A stretch of 64,000 nucleotides of DNA from Holothuria scabra (GCA_037179385.1 CM074187.1:44922879-44986878); one strand, 5' to 3'; positions 42,789 to 54,600 are shown, counted from the stretch's first letter. Notes: a model not told the origin generated them from the sequence alone. Translations and numbers: made by a program.

Positions 42789-45700
42789 GTATGAATATTG
42801 CTGATCTTCAATATTTTTACTGAAGGTAGTGATGAACCTTCTAACAATTCTGTTACAGAAATGCATCATCTTGCTACAAAACACTGTATATCAGTCTGTC
42901 TCAATGACTATCACAAGAATCTAACATCTGTCTTCTCATCAGACTTGATGTTTATAGGTCATGGTCACTGCTTATTTATGAATTACTCATTTTAAAAACA
43001 TTGGTATACCATAGAACTAGTAGAATCTTACCTATATGGTTGTTTGTTTACATTGCTTTGAGGTCCCACTGCCACCCTGTTAATAAACATAAGGTGGTCC
43101 AGGCTTGAGAGAATGTACAATTAAAAGTAAATGTAACCCATATGTTCAGTGGTGGGTAGAATTAAGTTTTCCTGTTTTGTCTACAGACAAGGAAGAAGAA
43201 GACCCCTTACATTACTATAGAAGTCCATGGAAGAGACAGTTTAGTGAGAGTGAGGATAGCATTGTGATGGGTAGCATGGATAGTGATGAGGGGGGCAGAC
43301 TTGTTCATTTGGAGTTTTCCAAGCCCAACAACGTGGTGGAAAGCACTGATTCAACAAAAAATGCAGATGAGGGAATGGATGATGAAGGTATGTTTTGTTC
43401 AAATACTTATCTTTAAAACAGACAATGTTTCTAATTTAGCCATAGATATCAAACCACTTACAGCAGGGACAACTTCCAGTTTGTCTTGAACCAGTTGGTT
43501 GGAAACTGGGCTGTAAAACACTATCTAACTAACTACAGTTTGTCTGAGGGACTATCACAAGAATCTTAGCTCCATCAATCATCTTTTCATCAAATTTGAT
43601 GTTTCGGTCTTGGCAACTGCTTACTTGTACAAACCTACTTGTAAAAACATTGGTATGATACAGACCTAGTAGCTAGAATCTTAATTATTTGGCTTTTGTT
43701 TACATTGTTTTGGGGTCCCACTGCCACCCCGGTAATAAACATAAGGTGGTCCAGGTGTGAGAGAACGTACAAAAGTAAATGTAACCCGTGTTCAGTAAGT
43801 AGTGTGTAGAGTTCATTTTTTTTGTCTTGTCCACAGACAAGGAAGTAGAAGATGCCCCACATGATTGTAGAAATCCTCGGAAGAGACAGTTAAGTGAGAG
43901 TGAGGATAGCATTGTGTCGGGTAGTGTTGATAGTGATGAGGGGACAGACTTGTTCGTTTGGAGATTTCCAAGCCCTGTAAGATGGTTGCCAGCACTGATC
44001 CAACAAAAAATGCAGATGACACAGTGGATGATGAAGGTATGGTTTATCCCTTTATGCTAAATCTTCAAAGCAGTTCATTGAGTTGGTGCATGAAATTCAA
44101 CAAATTGTTCCAAACCTGTTAAGTTTTATTCATATATCAATGACAAATGGTCAAACTTTAATAATCTCCATATCCTACTTACCAACAATTGTTTTTAAGT
44201 GAGTTCTTTATGATTCAATTCCATTTTCTAATATTTCTGACCAGGCACTTTTTCAAATTATGCACAAAACTGTTTCAAGTCAGGACACGTTAAAATTCAA
44301 AATGTAAACCTTCCTTAGCTATTGTGCATGAAACTTGACTCATTATGCGAACTATAAGCATTGTCATGTCATATTGACCCTTTAACACTGTCATGCATTA
44401 AGTTTTTGTTATCTCCTCAGTGGGCCCCTTTAATAACAGTCAGTGCTTTTCATTTAGTCATATAGGTACCAAACTACTTAGAGCAGGGAAAACTCAACTG
44501 TTTGAAGGTCTTTGTAGTCATCAGGGTCACTGTCTGTGTTTGATCATTTGTAATTATTATGTGAAGAAAAGTTAACAAGTTTGGAAATTGTTTTAGATTT
44601 CATGAACCAACTCAATGAGCCCTTTTAATAACCTTTCTTGCCATTACTAATAATGAACCTTTCTTTTTTAACTTTGTAACGTTATATTTTGTTAAAGAGT
44701 ATGTTATGAATAATGACCACATGCCCAGTGACCCCTACAGGCCTATGACTAAATAAACTTATGAAAAGTGGAGTATACAAGTCTCTGTATATCAATCATG
44801 GGACATTTTATTCCAAAGTTAGTATGCTCTAAATGTAATTGTGATGTTTACTTAATGGGACAGTCACAGGGCATTTAGTTCTGCTTCTTCTGTACAAACA
44901 TACATTATTTGGTGGATGATAGTGTAGTAACTGTACATTTTGTTGAAGACAACCTTGTCAACTGGAAATCATACTCTATTCCACCAAGTAAAAGCAAAAA
45001 AGATTCACTGTTTGATATTGGTCCTTTTTTGTATTATTGAGATTTTGATCTACCATTGGTATTACAATTGAACATGGGGGACATGTTATTATGTGCAAAT
45101 ATTCAGAAAAGATATGCAAAAATGTGACCAATGTAGCAAATGGTAAAAGAATGTTAGGTGAGCTGTAGGAAATGTGAATCTGTTACAATGTTAAAATTGT
45201 CTTTTAACTAATTACCTTCTAGAAGTGGATAACAGTGATATGGAAGATATCAGTGATGAAGAGTATCATCCAAATAAAAGACAGAATAGAGGGAGCAAGA
45301 AGACGTCGAGTCATGAAGATAGCGATTATGGATCCGGATTGGATTGTATGGATGAGCCAACAAACCATGCCAGTGGCAGAATGGATAATGAAGGTACATA
45401 TTTTCATTCAAATACTCGTCAGAGTAACTGTCAGTGGTAATTGAAGACATCAAACCCAACATGATGCAATCCCCTAACTTACATTCTTAAACTTTTGTTG
45501 GGGATGATTACATAATAAAACATTGACAGCAGTATTGTAAAGTTTATTTCTGCTGTACAAGACTGTAGGTAATCTGATGGTTGGAGGTCTTTGATGATAA
45601 TAGCATTTGATGGGGTTGTTTTCTTTGTACCGCAATACAGTTGTATACTATCCTGTTTGTGACTTTGTTTCAAGTGCATTTTTTCCACACATTGCGTACA

Positions 45701-48700
45701 TTTGCGCATGCTATAGGTGTACATTATATCTGCTCTCTTGTATTTTCAGCATCCAAAGTTGGTGTTTCAGTCTGTTCCAACCAAGCTACCAGAATTTATG
45801 ACAACGTCCATGCTTGTCTCTTCTGTGACAAAATGATTTCCTGCAAAATGAAAAGACATATGATCTTGATGCACAATGAAGAAAGAGAAGTTAAAGTTGC
45901 CATGACATTACCTACCAAACAACATCAGCAAGCAGCTTTTGATAGGTTGAGATTAAGAGGCAACCATTTGTACAATGTAAAAGCTTTGCAGACAGGCCAA
46001 GGAAAACTTCTTGTAATGAGAAGACCAAAAAGGGACTGAGCATCAAACAGATCAGTACTTGCCCTGTCCGGGTTGTTTGGGCTATGTGTACAAAAAAGAT
46101 TTATGGAAACACCGCCAAGTCTGCTTGGCCCCCAGTGAAGAAAAAGCTGGTAGCCATGGGAAGAAACATGTGGCAGAAAGCAGGCAAGTTCTATCTGCAT
46201 CTTTAAACCCTAAAACAGCAAACACTCTCTTGCATAAGAAAGTTTTCTCAGTGATGGTTAATGATTCCATAAAGCTGGTTGCAAAAAATGATCCATTGAT
46301 CTGTGCCTTCGGAGATAGCATTTTGAGTAGAGTTGGATGTACAAAGTCCACTTACGTGAGCTGTAAAATGAGGGAGGTTGCACGGTTACTGTTGTCGCTG
46401 CGTGAAGCAGATTCTGAAATAAACAGTTTGCAAGATGCAATCGACCCAAGCAAGTTTGGTACAGTTATTAACTGTGTTAAGGCAGTTTGTAAGTACTCTA
46501 TGACAGAGGAAAGTGCAAATGGAATGTTCCAGACTCCATCTTTGGCCTTAAAGTTAGGATACAGCTTGAAATCCTGTGCTTCATTGTTGAAAGCCAAAGC
46601 AGTTGCCAGCATGGACAGTGTTACCATAGATAAGGTTGACAAATACTTGTTTTTGCATGAGTGCAAGCAGACAGGGTTTTCTGTTCAAATTTCAAGCCCA
46701 GCTTTGAAAACCATGTATGTGAACAAAGAATCACATGTAGAACTTTTACCAGTGGCGAACGATCTCTTACGGCTTCGAAAATACCTTGAAGATGAAATCC
46801 AGAAGAACTACATCAGACTTGTGACTGAAGTTGAAGATGAGGCATATCTTGCTTTGCTCCATAGTACTGCAGCAAGGTTGATTTTGTTTAACAAACGCAG
46901 GGGTGGAGAAGCCATGAGACTCAAGATCACAAGTTACAAGAATCGACCAGATTGGGACTGTGAGGACATAACCCATTCCCTTTCGACTATGGAGAAAGAG
47001 CTCCATAAAAGGTATGTTTGAACATGAGTAATTTCTGTGACTGTCAAACTTTACAAAAGAATCAGCTGGATAGTAAGAGAATATACTGAAGGAGGCTGCT
47101 TTGGGGGACAGGGCACACTGCACGAATTAAAGCATTTGTTGTTTTTATCTTCTAAAAAGTTTTTCCAAGCAATCTATCTCTACTCCTTGATATTTGGCCT
47201 CTGACTGCAAACTTGAAAAGGATTGTCCTATAATTTCTATCATCAGACAATCTTTCTTGTGACCTCCCTGTTCTATCATGTTTTGGCAGTATACACATGT
47301 AATGTGTGATGTTCTGAAGTTTCTATGCTATACTAAGGGGTAGGACCAGGATTTACTTGACTACTCTGTAATGCTTCCCAAAAGTTACAGGAAGCACTGA
47401 CACAGATGATAATTGTTCAAGAAAATGTGAAATGCAAAATGTTCAGTGCTTTAAAATTTTTGGCACTCTTTAAAAAATTAAAGTTTGAAAATGCAGAAGC
47501 TCTACTGAAGGAAATATCGATATTTGGGTTTTTTCCAAGAAAGTTGAAAAATTTGGGGTCTTCTTTCTAAAAAGAATATATGCTCATCTTATAAGCAACA
47601 AGGTCACGATCATTAGGGCAACAGAAAGTTGTTTGGAGTACATATTTTATCATTATTAGTGACAATAAACAAGTCGTCATGTTGTTACCCTTATGCTGTT
47701 CTGTTCACATCAATGACCTTCACATAGTTTACTTTACATGCCCACCACAATGCCTGCTTTAGTATTTGCTATTTTAACAAACCATGATGTCCACACAGGC
47801 TTGTCTTATTCTGTAAATACATTTGTCTAGTTATGTTGTTAGAATCTGATAGTTGCTTTGATACTTAGGGTTTCGTGATTTTATACACATTTCAAAAAAT
47901 GTTGATTCTTATTGTAAAAACAACCAACCTAAAATTCAAGAGGTCAGCAGCTAGAAAGGTTAAGTCAGAATTGAATTGCCCACATACTTGTGCGGTAATG
48001 TGACACACTTTTGTATGTACTCACATCCACCCACGAAACATTTTTCATCACCTCCAGTTTATATAGTATGTGTACAGAATATCCACATGGAATAATGAAC
48101 AATATTTCACAGATGATATTTGGGTTTCAATGGAAACATCCATACAAGCTTTACCAGGGGGTTAACTAAACCCTTTCTCCTACAAAGTAACTTGTACCAT
48201 TTGTTGCAAATGTGTCTGTGCCTTTCTATCTATATAATGTATTTGGAAAGAATTAAGCTCTGCACTTATTATGTATTGACCTGTTAGATTCATATTTAGC
48301 TTATACAGATTTATGCAATTTTTTTCTCTTTGGGGGGGGGGCGGGGTCATTATTATTGGGGTGAGTTGGAGTATAATGACATGGCGTAATTGATTGTGTA
48401 GACTGCTTTCACCTGACATTACAAGTGGTAAGTGACTGCCACTGTCTGGCAAAATTCAACAGCCTGTTTTAGTTCACATGTGGTTAGTCAACTGCTTCTC
48501 ATATCAGTTAAAGGTACACTAGTTAGTATAGACTAGTTTTTGACTGTCAAAAGGGGTGGGACTTGTTACATCATTGAAAGCACTCTATATGACAAGTCCA
48601 TATTGTAGAAGTGATCAAAGTTGTAGAGTGCAAACACCTTGCTTTGAACATGCATTTTAGATGTTAATTCATTTGGGGTGGAGTGAAATTACAGATACCT

Positions 48701-51700
48701 TGGATGAAACAGGAAACCCTTTCAGAAACGTGAAAAGCATGTCTATAGTAGATTTATTATAGTCACATGATGCAAGACACTTTAACATGCCAGGTTGTGA
48801 TTTCTTTTCAGCTAATTACATTATCAGCAAATCTTCAGTGATGGTAAAGAATAAACCATTGGAACTTTGTCATTGCATGTCCACACTATCATTGAATAAC
48901 CCCATAATGTTGTGCTTGCACTGTATCAAGTATCAGTTGTTGTGTATTAAAATGTCTTTCAATGTGATGTCCACACAAGCTGCAAGTATAACATATTCCA
49001 TTTGTAAACATCTTCCTTTACAATGTCCACACTTGTTGCTGTAGTAGTGAAGAATCCTCAATCATACCATTCACAATTTACACAACTTATTCGTGTACAA
49101 TGTGGAAGGTTCTTGCCCCTGTTATGTATGGTGTCCACACTAACCCCTTACACATTAAACATTTTATGTTATTGCCAATGATGTCCACAGATTCATGTGT
49201 GCAACCCACATTTTAAGAAATTGTCTGATTTGTTTCAAGGTTAATTTCAGATGTGCTGTTGGGTTGTTGGATTGTACCTAGTACATCTAGGGACAATGAA
49301 GACGGTTCCTTACTTATATTTATAAGTTAGATTACCATAAAGAAGTGAAAGTATGATCATAGTTTATAATAACCCATACATGGTTGCTATATATTTTGTG
49401 TAGTTGCTTGTATAAACACTTACCCTGTTTCCTGTTTTCCCATGTTGTCACTTTTATGTTAATGTGATTTGATTTACGGTTTCTAAGGAGAATCAAAACT
49501 TGATCCCTAAAATTTGGCCAAAAAGTAACTTTTTTTGCATTTTTTACCCATATTTCTCCAAATATTTAAAAATGGGGATGAAGCAAGGTGCCCTGTCTTG
49601 AATGTGATTTAAGACATTATATGACATTTTTACAGTGGCATGCTATAGCCTTGGTCTGCTCAGCCTCTACAATGACATCATTGTCAGTCTTATATCACAT
49701 TAAAGACCAGGACACCCTCACATGTATCCCCTTAATGAAAAAGCTCTGTTACAAAAAATTGTGGATGTAATTTAAATTTCTACTTGCTTTGATTTGTTGC
49801 AGGTTAGATATGGTGAAAACACCAGGAAAGAGGGGACGTATGGTCCCAATCCTTCTCACTTCAGAAGTAAAGAGAGCTATTGATTTGCTTCTCGAAACAC
49901 GTGAAGAAGTGAACATCAACCCCCTAAATCAGTATGTCTTTGCCATGGGTGGACAATCATTGCAGTGTCTGAGAGGGTGGGATGTTATGCATGCAGCAGC
50001 AGTGAATGCTGGTCTTGAACATCCAGATCTTATAACCAGCACAAAACTGAGAAAGTATACGTGGCAACAGTTTCACAGATACTGGACCTGAATGAAAACG
50101 AGCTTGAATGGCTGGCATCACACATGGGGCACTCTATCAAAGTCCATCGGCAGTTTTATAGACTTCAATCTTCAGTTCTAGAAATGGCTAAAGTAGGAAA
50201 ACTCCTATGTGCTGTTGACAATGGAGAAGTCCACAAATTTTCCAACAAGACTCTGGCAGATATTACTTTGTCAGGTTTGTTGTCTATGAAATCTTTTGTT
50301 TTCCACTATGATGTGTGGATCAGCATCTTTACTAAATTAGGCTTTGAGACAGGAAAGTTTTTTTGAGAGAGTATCAGTAATCATCAGGATTTCTTGAAGA
50401 GGGCAGTTCACCAATACACCTTTTAAAGATTTGAAAAGTCTGCCAAGGCCACTTCTTAAAGTCTTTCACTGGAACTGAATCCATATTGCACATGGTGCAT
50501 AACCAGTTCAGTGAGATATTGCAATCATGACTTTGTATATGCAATCTGTATGCATCGTACTAGAATAAATAAGCTAATTCCCTGTTATAAAACTATTTCC
50601 AAGTAGTAAGGGAAAAATTTTGTATCTTCTGCCATTAAGACTGATGCTGATGTGTTTTGGTATTAAACTTACCCTTTAACATGCAGGGGTTGCATCAAGA
50701 CATAGATTTGACCAAGTATATTTGAATAGAGCTGTGTAAGTGACAGCTAAAATCGATTTGTCACAGTCCGGCAATCCATGCACAAGGATATGTATAGTGC
50801 AAGCTTAAAACCAGGCCATCCGGGTCCATTAAGAGGGTGTTACATGACTGCAGTACAGTAGGGTAACTTGCACACTTTTGAGTTTTGATAGGCAGAGTGT
50901 GTCATGTACATTTCACACAAGGTACATCATTTTCCAGAGAAATCTCGGCACATGTCTGTTGAGGGATTGGGCCTGGTGCTGGGAAGAGGTAATTTTGCCT
51001 CTTATTTTGCCACCTTCAGCATTGATGTAGTTCTTCATACTCATTTTACCTTACCTCAACCTGAACCAAACTCCTGTCCAAGCCCTGTGCCCCTTTCCAA
51101 TCTCACAAAAACCATTTTCCCTAGATATTGGGAAAATTCCCAAGGACTTACAGTAGTGTAGATGATACTGCTTGTGCATATTGCAGAATTGACAATGCAC
51201 CATGCACAGCATTGTGGCTGTTACTCTGAAATACACTACTGAGAGAGGGTATAGAAGTATGGTTTAAATTGCAAAGGAATAAAATAAATCACTCCTTAGA
51301 AGTTTGCTTGCTCAACTCACAATGGTGTGATATTTTGGTAACAAAAGGGTACTAATGTTGGGTATCCAAACAGGAAAATTTGGTGTGATAGAGTCAACAA
51401 GAAATTAGCGATTAAAGAGCTCTACATGAATAGAACATTTTCTCACTTATCTAATATTGCTTCATCTATAGAAGGCCTATTATTATTATACTGTATTATT
51501 GCTTCAAAAGTGCTGAAGAAGAAGAAGAATAAACAGACTGTGTATCTTTCTGAAAAATCACTTAATTCTTGCAATACCCAATAGAAATACCCAGTGTTGA
51601 AGAAGAAGAAGATGATGATGATGAAACAGTTGAAGAAGCCATTGTGGAAAAAGACAAAGAGGAAGATGGCAGGGAAGTAAAGGAGAGGGAAGATTCAGAT

Positions 51701-54600
51701 GTTGAAAGCACAGGTACTTTCATGTCAATTCACAAATATGGAACCCAAAGAGTCTGTTTTTCAGATTTAAAATCTGATGTGGTGGGTGGTCTCTAGTTTT
51801 ATGACAGTAAGTGACTGTAAACCTGTGACTTATGAATGACAGCCCCACATCAGGTGACAACCAACTCAACAAATTATATCAAATGTAGTATGTTTTGAAA
51901 GGCTGTCCAGATTTTAAGTGAAAAGAATTCTGTCTAGAAGAAGTTCATATTTTACAAATATGAAAGTCTGGAATATTGATTGAAATGTTTATAAAGATTT
52001 GATTATGAATGTAGGGTGATTATTTGATATCCCCATGTACAGATCTTTTCAAAGGATTTCTGATACTCAGCTTACACCTTAGTAAGAGAACATTCAGTCA
52101 GAATACCAATGTTTTGCCCTATAGATGACTTAGAAGTCACTTCAGTCTTTATTAATTTAAGTTTTAATATCAACTCAGTATTTACTGCTTTGTCTTAAAA
52201 CTGTTGCATAACTGCAATTAGACATAATGCTTCATAGAGTATGTAGACTAAAATTAGTTTGAAAAACACCACTGAGCCTGAAATACAATATCAAATGCTT
52301 TGCTCTTGACAAATTGATACTGCTTTAAAGCTGTGTTCATTGCTATTAATGATCAATTCTTGCTTGATACATTTTCATTGGATATGTGATTAATGCAGCC
52401 TTGTAACACTTAAGGTGCGTGCAAGAAGAAACATTGCAAACTTGATTTTTGTTGATAAAATATATACCGTGAAGGTAGGATTAAGATTCAAAAGTCTGCA
52501 ATGACACATATAATCGTTCATATTTCAACAGTTTCCTCTTTTTTCATTAACAGTTAAAGTTTCAGCCCCAGTGAATGTAATGAAGAAAACGGTATGACAT
52601 TCATTTTATTGTAAATCATGCAACTCAATCAAAAAGTGTTTTTTTGCAACAAGATGCTAGGCCATTTCTTCTTACAGCAAGAGTTTGATTGATTTTGTTG
52701 GTTTTGTTAATTTTTAACTGGAACAAGAGCTTATGTTCACTTGAAAATCTTGTGACTGCAGTAGACCTAGATTGTGCATAATTCCTTTCCCAGGGATGTA
52801 ATCCTAGGGGGAAAATTATCAGTCTACTCCCTCTTCATGCAAAGCGATAAAAGGCATGGGCATTTTACAAAAATAATTTTTTACAGGGGGATGGGGAGGG
52901 GAGGTTGACGTGTGTGAATAGTGGTAGTTTTCCCATAGACCATCTGTAAAGTAGCATCCCACTATTCTTGAAACAAAGCAGTCATTATTTGGCACTTAAG
53001 TTTGCAATATCAGAAAATGGACAACCTATGATAATAAAATGATCACAAAATTAGGTCTACCAGATCAAGAGTACAGCTAACGTTGACCATGGATTAATTA
53101 TAATTTTAGGTATTAAGCTCAATGTTGGAAAAAGGTTGAATGCATTGTCATTTCATAAATTATCACTAAGATTATTCTGTCATGAGTGAGATTGGTTGTT
53201 ATACTGACTTCTGTGGTGGGGTGCGTGCAACCATCAGTTTATGGGGAGTGTCCCACCAGAGGGATTTGTTTGCCAAAAATGCCTCCAGATTGCAGGAAAT
53301 GGCAATTGCAGTGCCTAATTACTGCATGCCTTAAAGTGCTATTTTCAATTTCATGCTCTGGGAATTTTCAAGGAAACACTTAGAGGCCAGTCCACACGTA
53401 TGTGTTGCTGACCAATTAAAATGGTATACATCCTAATAATAGATATGAAATCAAATAGAAATGTAAATGAGGGAATTATTTATCCTTGGGACTATGATTT
53501 TATTGCTGTTTATGAGCAGTGTACCATCCAGAAGTGCATCAATGAACATAGCCTCAAGAACATGATATTTAAAGGAACTTTAAAAAGTTATTTGATACTC
53601 CATTTGAAATCTCCAACAAAGACCTAGGAGACTAATGAAACCTTTGACAGCACTTACACAAATTGTATTGCATGAATTACTTCATGCGTATATGTGAGTT
53701 TTATCAGATTGGTGTTGAAATTCTTTCCTAGAAATGATTGGGTGTAATATAAGCAAGAAATCCTCATCTGCATGGCAAATTGTTTGCTTTTTGAGTAGAA
53801 CATTATGGGGGTTGGGGATATTGCATGAGAAACTGAAGTTTTATAGTGAGAGCTAGATGTTACACCACGATGCATGACTACCACACTGAATGCATGAGAA
53901 CTGATGCCCTTAACAATAGTAAATTAAAGTAACCATGTAATTTGTGTTAATATTTTTCAAAAAGGGCTAAATTTATATAGTACCTTAACATGTGCAGGGT
54001 TTTCAAATGCATTTTCGGACAAAGTTACTGGACCCCACCCCCCATGGGTGTAATGCCTCTGATTAAAAGAAAATCTGGCAACAGTTAGTCACCCCAATGT
54101 TATGCTTGATCTTGATTTTTGGATTGACAGGTTCTGTTTTAAAATCTCTAAAAATTTGAAATCTGCTCAATAAAACTCAGTTTTTTTAACAGATTTTCGA
54201 CAAAATTTTTTCATATGTTCTGTAATGCAATCTCCACATTTTCAGAATTTTATAAAAAAAAGAGCCTGCCTTTGTTGAGAGATATAGGGATGTTGAATGA
54301 ATTCCATTCCATTTCATGTAGCAGAATGTCATTAATCTTTGTCAGTTTAGTATTTTAATACTTGAAGAATAATTTTTATTTCTTCAATTACAGTGTCAAA
54401 GAGTGCCATGGACATCTGAAGAAAAGAAAAGATTATGGGAAGCATTTGGTAAATTTATTAAAGCCAACACAGTGCCTGGAAAAGCTGACATTGAGAGTGT
54501 GATGAACGTCACAAATGAATTCGATAAGAGATCATGGAAAAATGTCAAAGATGCTGTAAGAAACATCATTACAAAATTAAATAAGCATATGAATCCCTAG
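42533..54600 (+). CDS. Zinc finger / tyrosine recombinase / Myb-like protein, multi-exon, frame broken in two places
   Basis: Model: 42533-42788, 43187-43387, (43837-44036 skipped), 45223-45393, 45750-47011, 49803-50274, 51585-51713, 52554-52591 and 54394-54600. All junctions match in phase and the total is about 840 codons. Order: acidic Ser/Asp/Glu-rich linkers; C2H2 finger (CLFCDKMISC...RHMILMH); C2HC finger (CPGC...HRQVC); recombinase core-binding region; catalytic region with RRGGE, TKLRK, GHSIKVHRQFY (R, R, H, Y boxes); acidic linker; Myb/SANT-like domain. One base too many in an A5 run (46027-46031) and a net two-base excess at TATA (50056-50059) break the frame; everything else is open. 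Tyrosine recombinases cut and rejoin DNA via the Tyr, and the Myb and zinc fingers likely bind DNA. The start Met is uncertain: the first exon may instead be spliced from the SET gene. Confidence 0.68.
43187..43387 (+). CDS. Recombinase gene, acidic linker exon A2
   Basis: Acceptor 'tgtctacag' (43186), donor gtatgt (43388), symmetric phase 1-1 exon of 201 bases: DKEEEDPLHYYRSPWKRQFS, ESEDSIVMGSMDSDEGG and so on to GMDDEG. 'SESEDSIV' is a plausible CK2-type phosphorylation segment (inference). Duplicated about 650 bp downstream. Confidence 0.6.
43837..44036 (+). pseudogene. Duplicated linker exon A2' with 1-bp deletion
   Basis: Acceptor 'cttgtccacag' and donor gtatgg are conserved and the first 36 codons mirror A2 (DKEVEDAPHDCRNPRKRQLS). 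GGGGGC in A2 is GGG plus A in this copy, one base shorter, so the frame is lost and the exon is 200 bases. If included it would destroy the downstream frame; skipping keeps the frame because neighbours are phase 1-1. It is the product of a tandem duplication. Confidence 0.65.
44066..44436 (+). mobile_element. MITE family C, copy in recombinase-gene intron
   Basis: 'gttcattgagttggtgcatg', 'gcacaaaactgtttcaagtc', 'tataagcattgtcatgtcat' and a right end near 'gggcccctttaa' match 28750-29107. More diverged. Confidence 0.6.
44437..45222 (+). other. Intron of recombinase gene, no feature beyond a solo repeat end
   Basis: 'gaaccaactcaatgagccct' near 44604-44625 is a solitary end resembling family C. 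Otherwise unique. Confidence 0.35.
45223..45393 (+). CDS. Recombinase gene, acidic linker exon A3
   Basis: Acceptor 'attaccttctag', donor gtacat. Symmetric phase 1-1, 171 bases: EVDNSDMEDISDEEYHPNKR, QNRGSKKTSSHEDSDYGSGL, DCMDEPTNHASGRMDNEG. Contains a basic NKRQNRGSKK patch that could serve as nuclear localisation signal (inference). The ending DNEG parallels DDEG of A2, hinting at descent from one ancestral exon. Confidence 0.6.
45750..47011 (+). CDS. Recombinase gene, main exon: C2H2 finger, C2HC finger, recombinase N-terminal and first catalytic box
   Basis: Acceptor 'tgtattttcag' (45749), donor gtatgt (47012). Reading starts ASKVGVSVCSNQATRIYDNV, then HACLFCDKMISCKMKRHMIL (finger 1, C-x2-C-x10-H-x4-H) and LRLRGNHLYNVKALQTGQGK. 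It stops at TGA 46037 in the first frame. The next frame carries CPGCLGYVYKKDLWKHRQVC (finger 2), a helical stretch with PSLALKLGYSLKSCASLLKA, SSPALKTMYVNKES and ARLILFNKRRGGEAMRLKI. The second Arg of RRGGE is the likely box-I catalytic Arg. Removing one A from the A5 run at 46027-46031 would restore one frame. The family pattern (VKAL..G.G.L(I/L)..RRP before CP.C) spans the join, so the shift is within a conserved region. Confidence 0.75.
47012..49802 (+). other. Large intron of recombinase gene with internal GTCCAC cluster
   Basis: No coding sequence recognised. GTCCAC words lie at about 47790 and between 48870 and 49190. A G-run with GC follows at 48332-48346. The ORFs at 48180-48452 and 48787-49044 are unsupported. 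Confidence 0.4.
48870..49190 (+). repeat. Internal GTCCAC cluster
   Basis: GTCCAC at about 48878, 48970, 49026, 49133 and 49184, mostly as TGTCCACACT. Same orientation and context as the right-end array. It could be a relict terminus of a nested or older copy. Confidence 0.5.
49803..50274 (+). CDS. Recombinase gene, catalytic exon (R, H and Y boxes) with frameshift
   Basis: Acceptor 'atttgttgcag' (49802), donor gtttgt (50275). First frame: LDMVKTPGKRGRMVPILLTS, ...VNINPLNQYVFAMGGQSLQC, ...DLITSTKLRKY. After TATA (50056-50059) the second frame continues VATVSQILDLNENELEWLAS, HMGHSIKVHRQFYRLQSSVL, EMAKVGKLLCAVDNGEVHKF. LRK supplies the second catalytic Arg, GH the His, and FY the nucleophilic Tyr. 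The block 'KLRK(H/Y)VAT(L/V)SQ' is continuous in relatives known to me, so the net two-base excess (a TA duplication is the simplest explanation) is a lesion or sequencing error, not a domain boundary. Confidence 0.78.
50275..51584 (+). other. Intron of recombinase gene, no feature
   Basis: Small ORFs at 50904-51236 on both strands are unsupported. AT-rich unique sequence. Confidence 0.35.
51585..51713 (+). CDS. Recombinase gene, acidic exon L
   Basis: Acceptor 'taccccaatag'-like at 51584 and donor gtactt (51714). It reads EIPSVEEEEDDDDETVEEAI then VEKDKEEDGREVKEREDSDV and EST. Highly acidic, phase 1-1, likely a flexible or chromatin-facing linker. Confidence 0.6.
52554..52591 (+). CDS. Recombinase gene, 38-bp microexon
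   Basis: Acceptor 'tttcattaacag' (52553), donor gtatga (52592). Adds VKVSAPVNVMKKT and changes phase from 1 to 0, which is exactly what the last exon needs. The phase fit is the main evidence. Confidence 0.5.
52592..54393 (+). other. Last intron of recombinase gene, no feature
   Basis: Unique AT-rich sequence with a GGGGA-rich patch at 52885-52905. ORFs at 53186-53884 are unsupported. Confidence 0.35.
54394..54600 (+). CDS. Recombinase gene, terminal exon: Myb/SANT-like domain
   Basis: Acceptor 'ttcttcaattacag' (54393), phase 0, 68 codons and TAG: CQRVPWTSEEKKRLWEAFGK, FIKANTVPGKADIESVMNVT, NEFDKRSWKNVKDAVRNIIT, KLNKHMNP. The spacing W-EE-(L/V)..F..(F/Y)I..(N/G)..PGK.(D/E)(C/I)E...R.W..VK..V+N.I resembles the C-terminal Myb/SANT-like module common in this protein family. 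It is a helix-turn-helix that probably recognises element DNA; GTGGAC motifs are an attractive but untested target. Confidence 0.72.
   Translation, partial: CQRVPWTSEEKKRLWEAFGKFIKANTVPGKADIESVMNVTNEFDKRSWKNVKDAVRNIITKLNKHMNP

Larger units (their letters stand above)
42840..44040 (+). repeat. ~650-bp tandem duplication of intron plus linker exon
   Basis: 42890-43395 and 43535-44040 align: 'actatcacaagaatct', 'tcccactgccaccc.g.taat', 'aaacataaggtggtccagg', then the exon. The offset is 644-650 bp with some 10-15% divergence by eye. Confidence 0.7.

Noticed and set aside
45925..47123. Antisense ORFs opposite the recombinase exon (five of them)
   Set aside because: Shadows of a long coding exon on the + strand that has recognisable zinc-finger and recombinase motifs.
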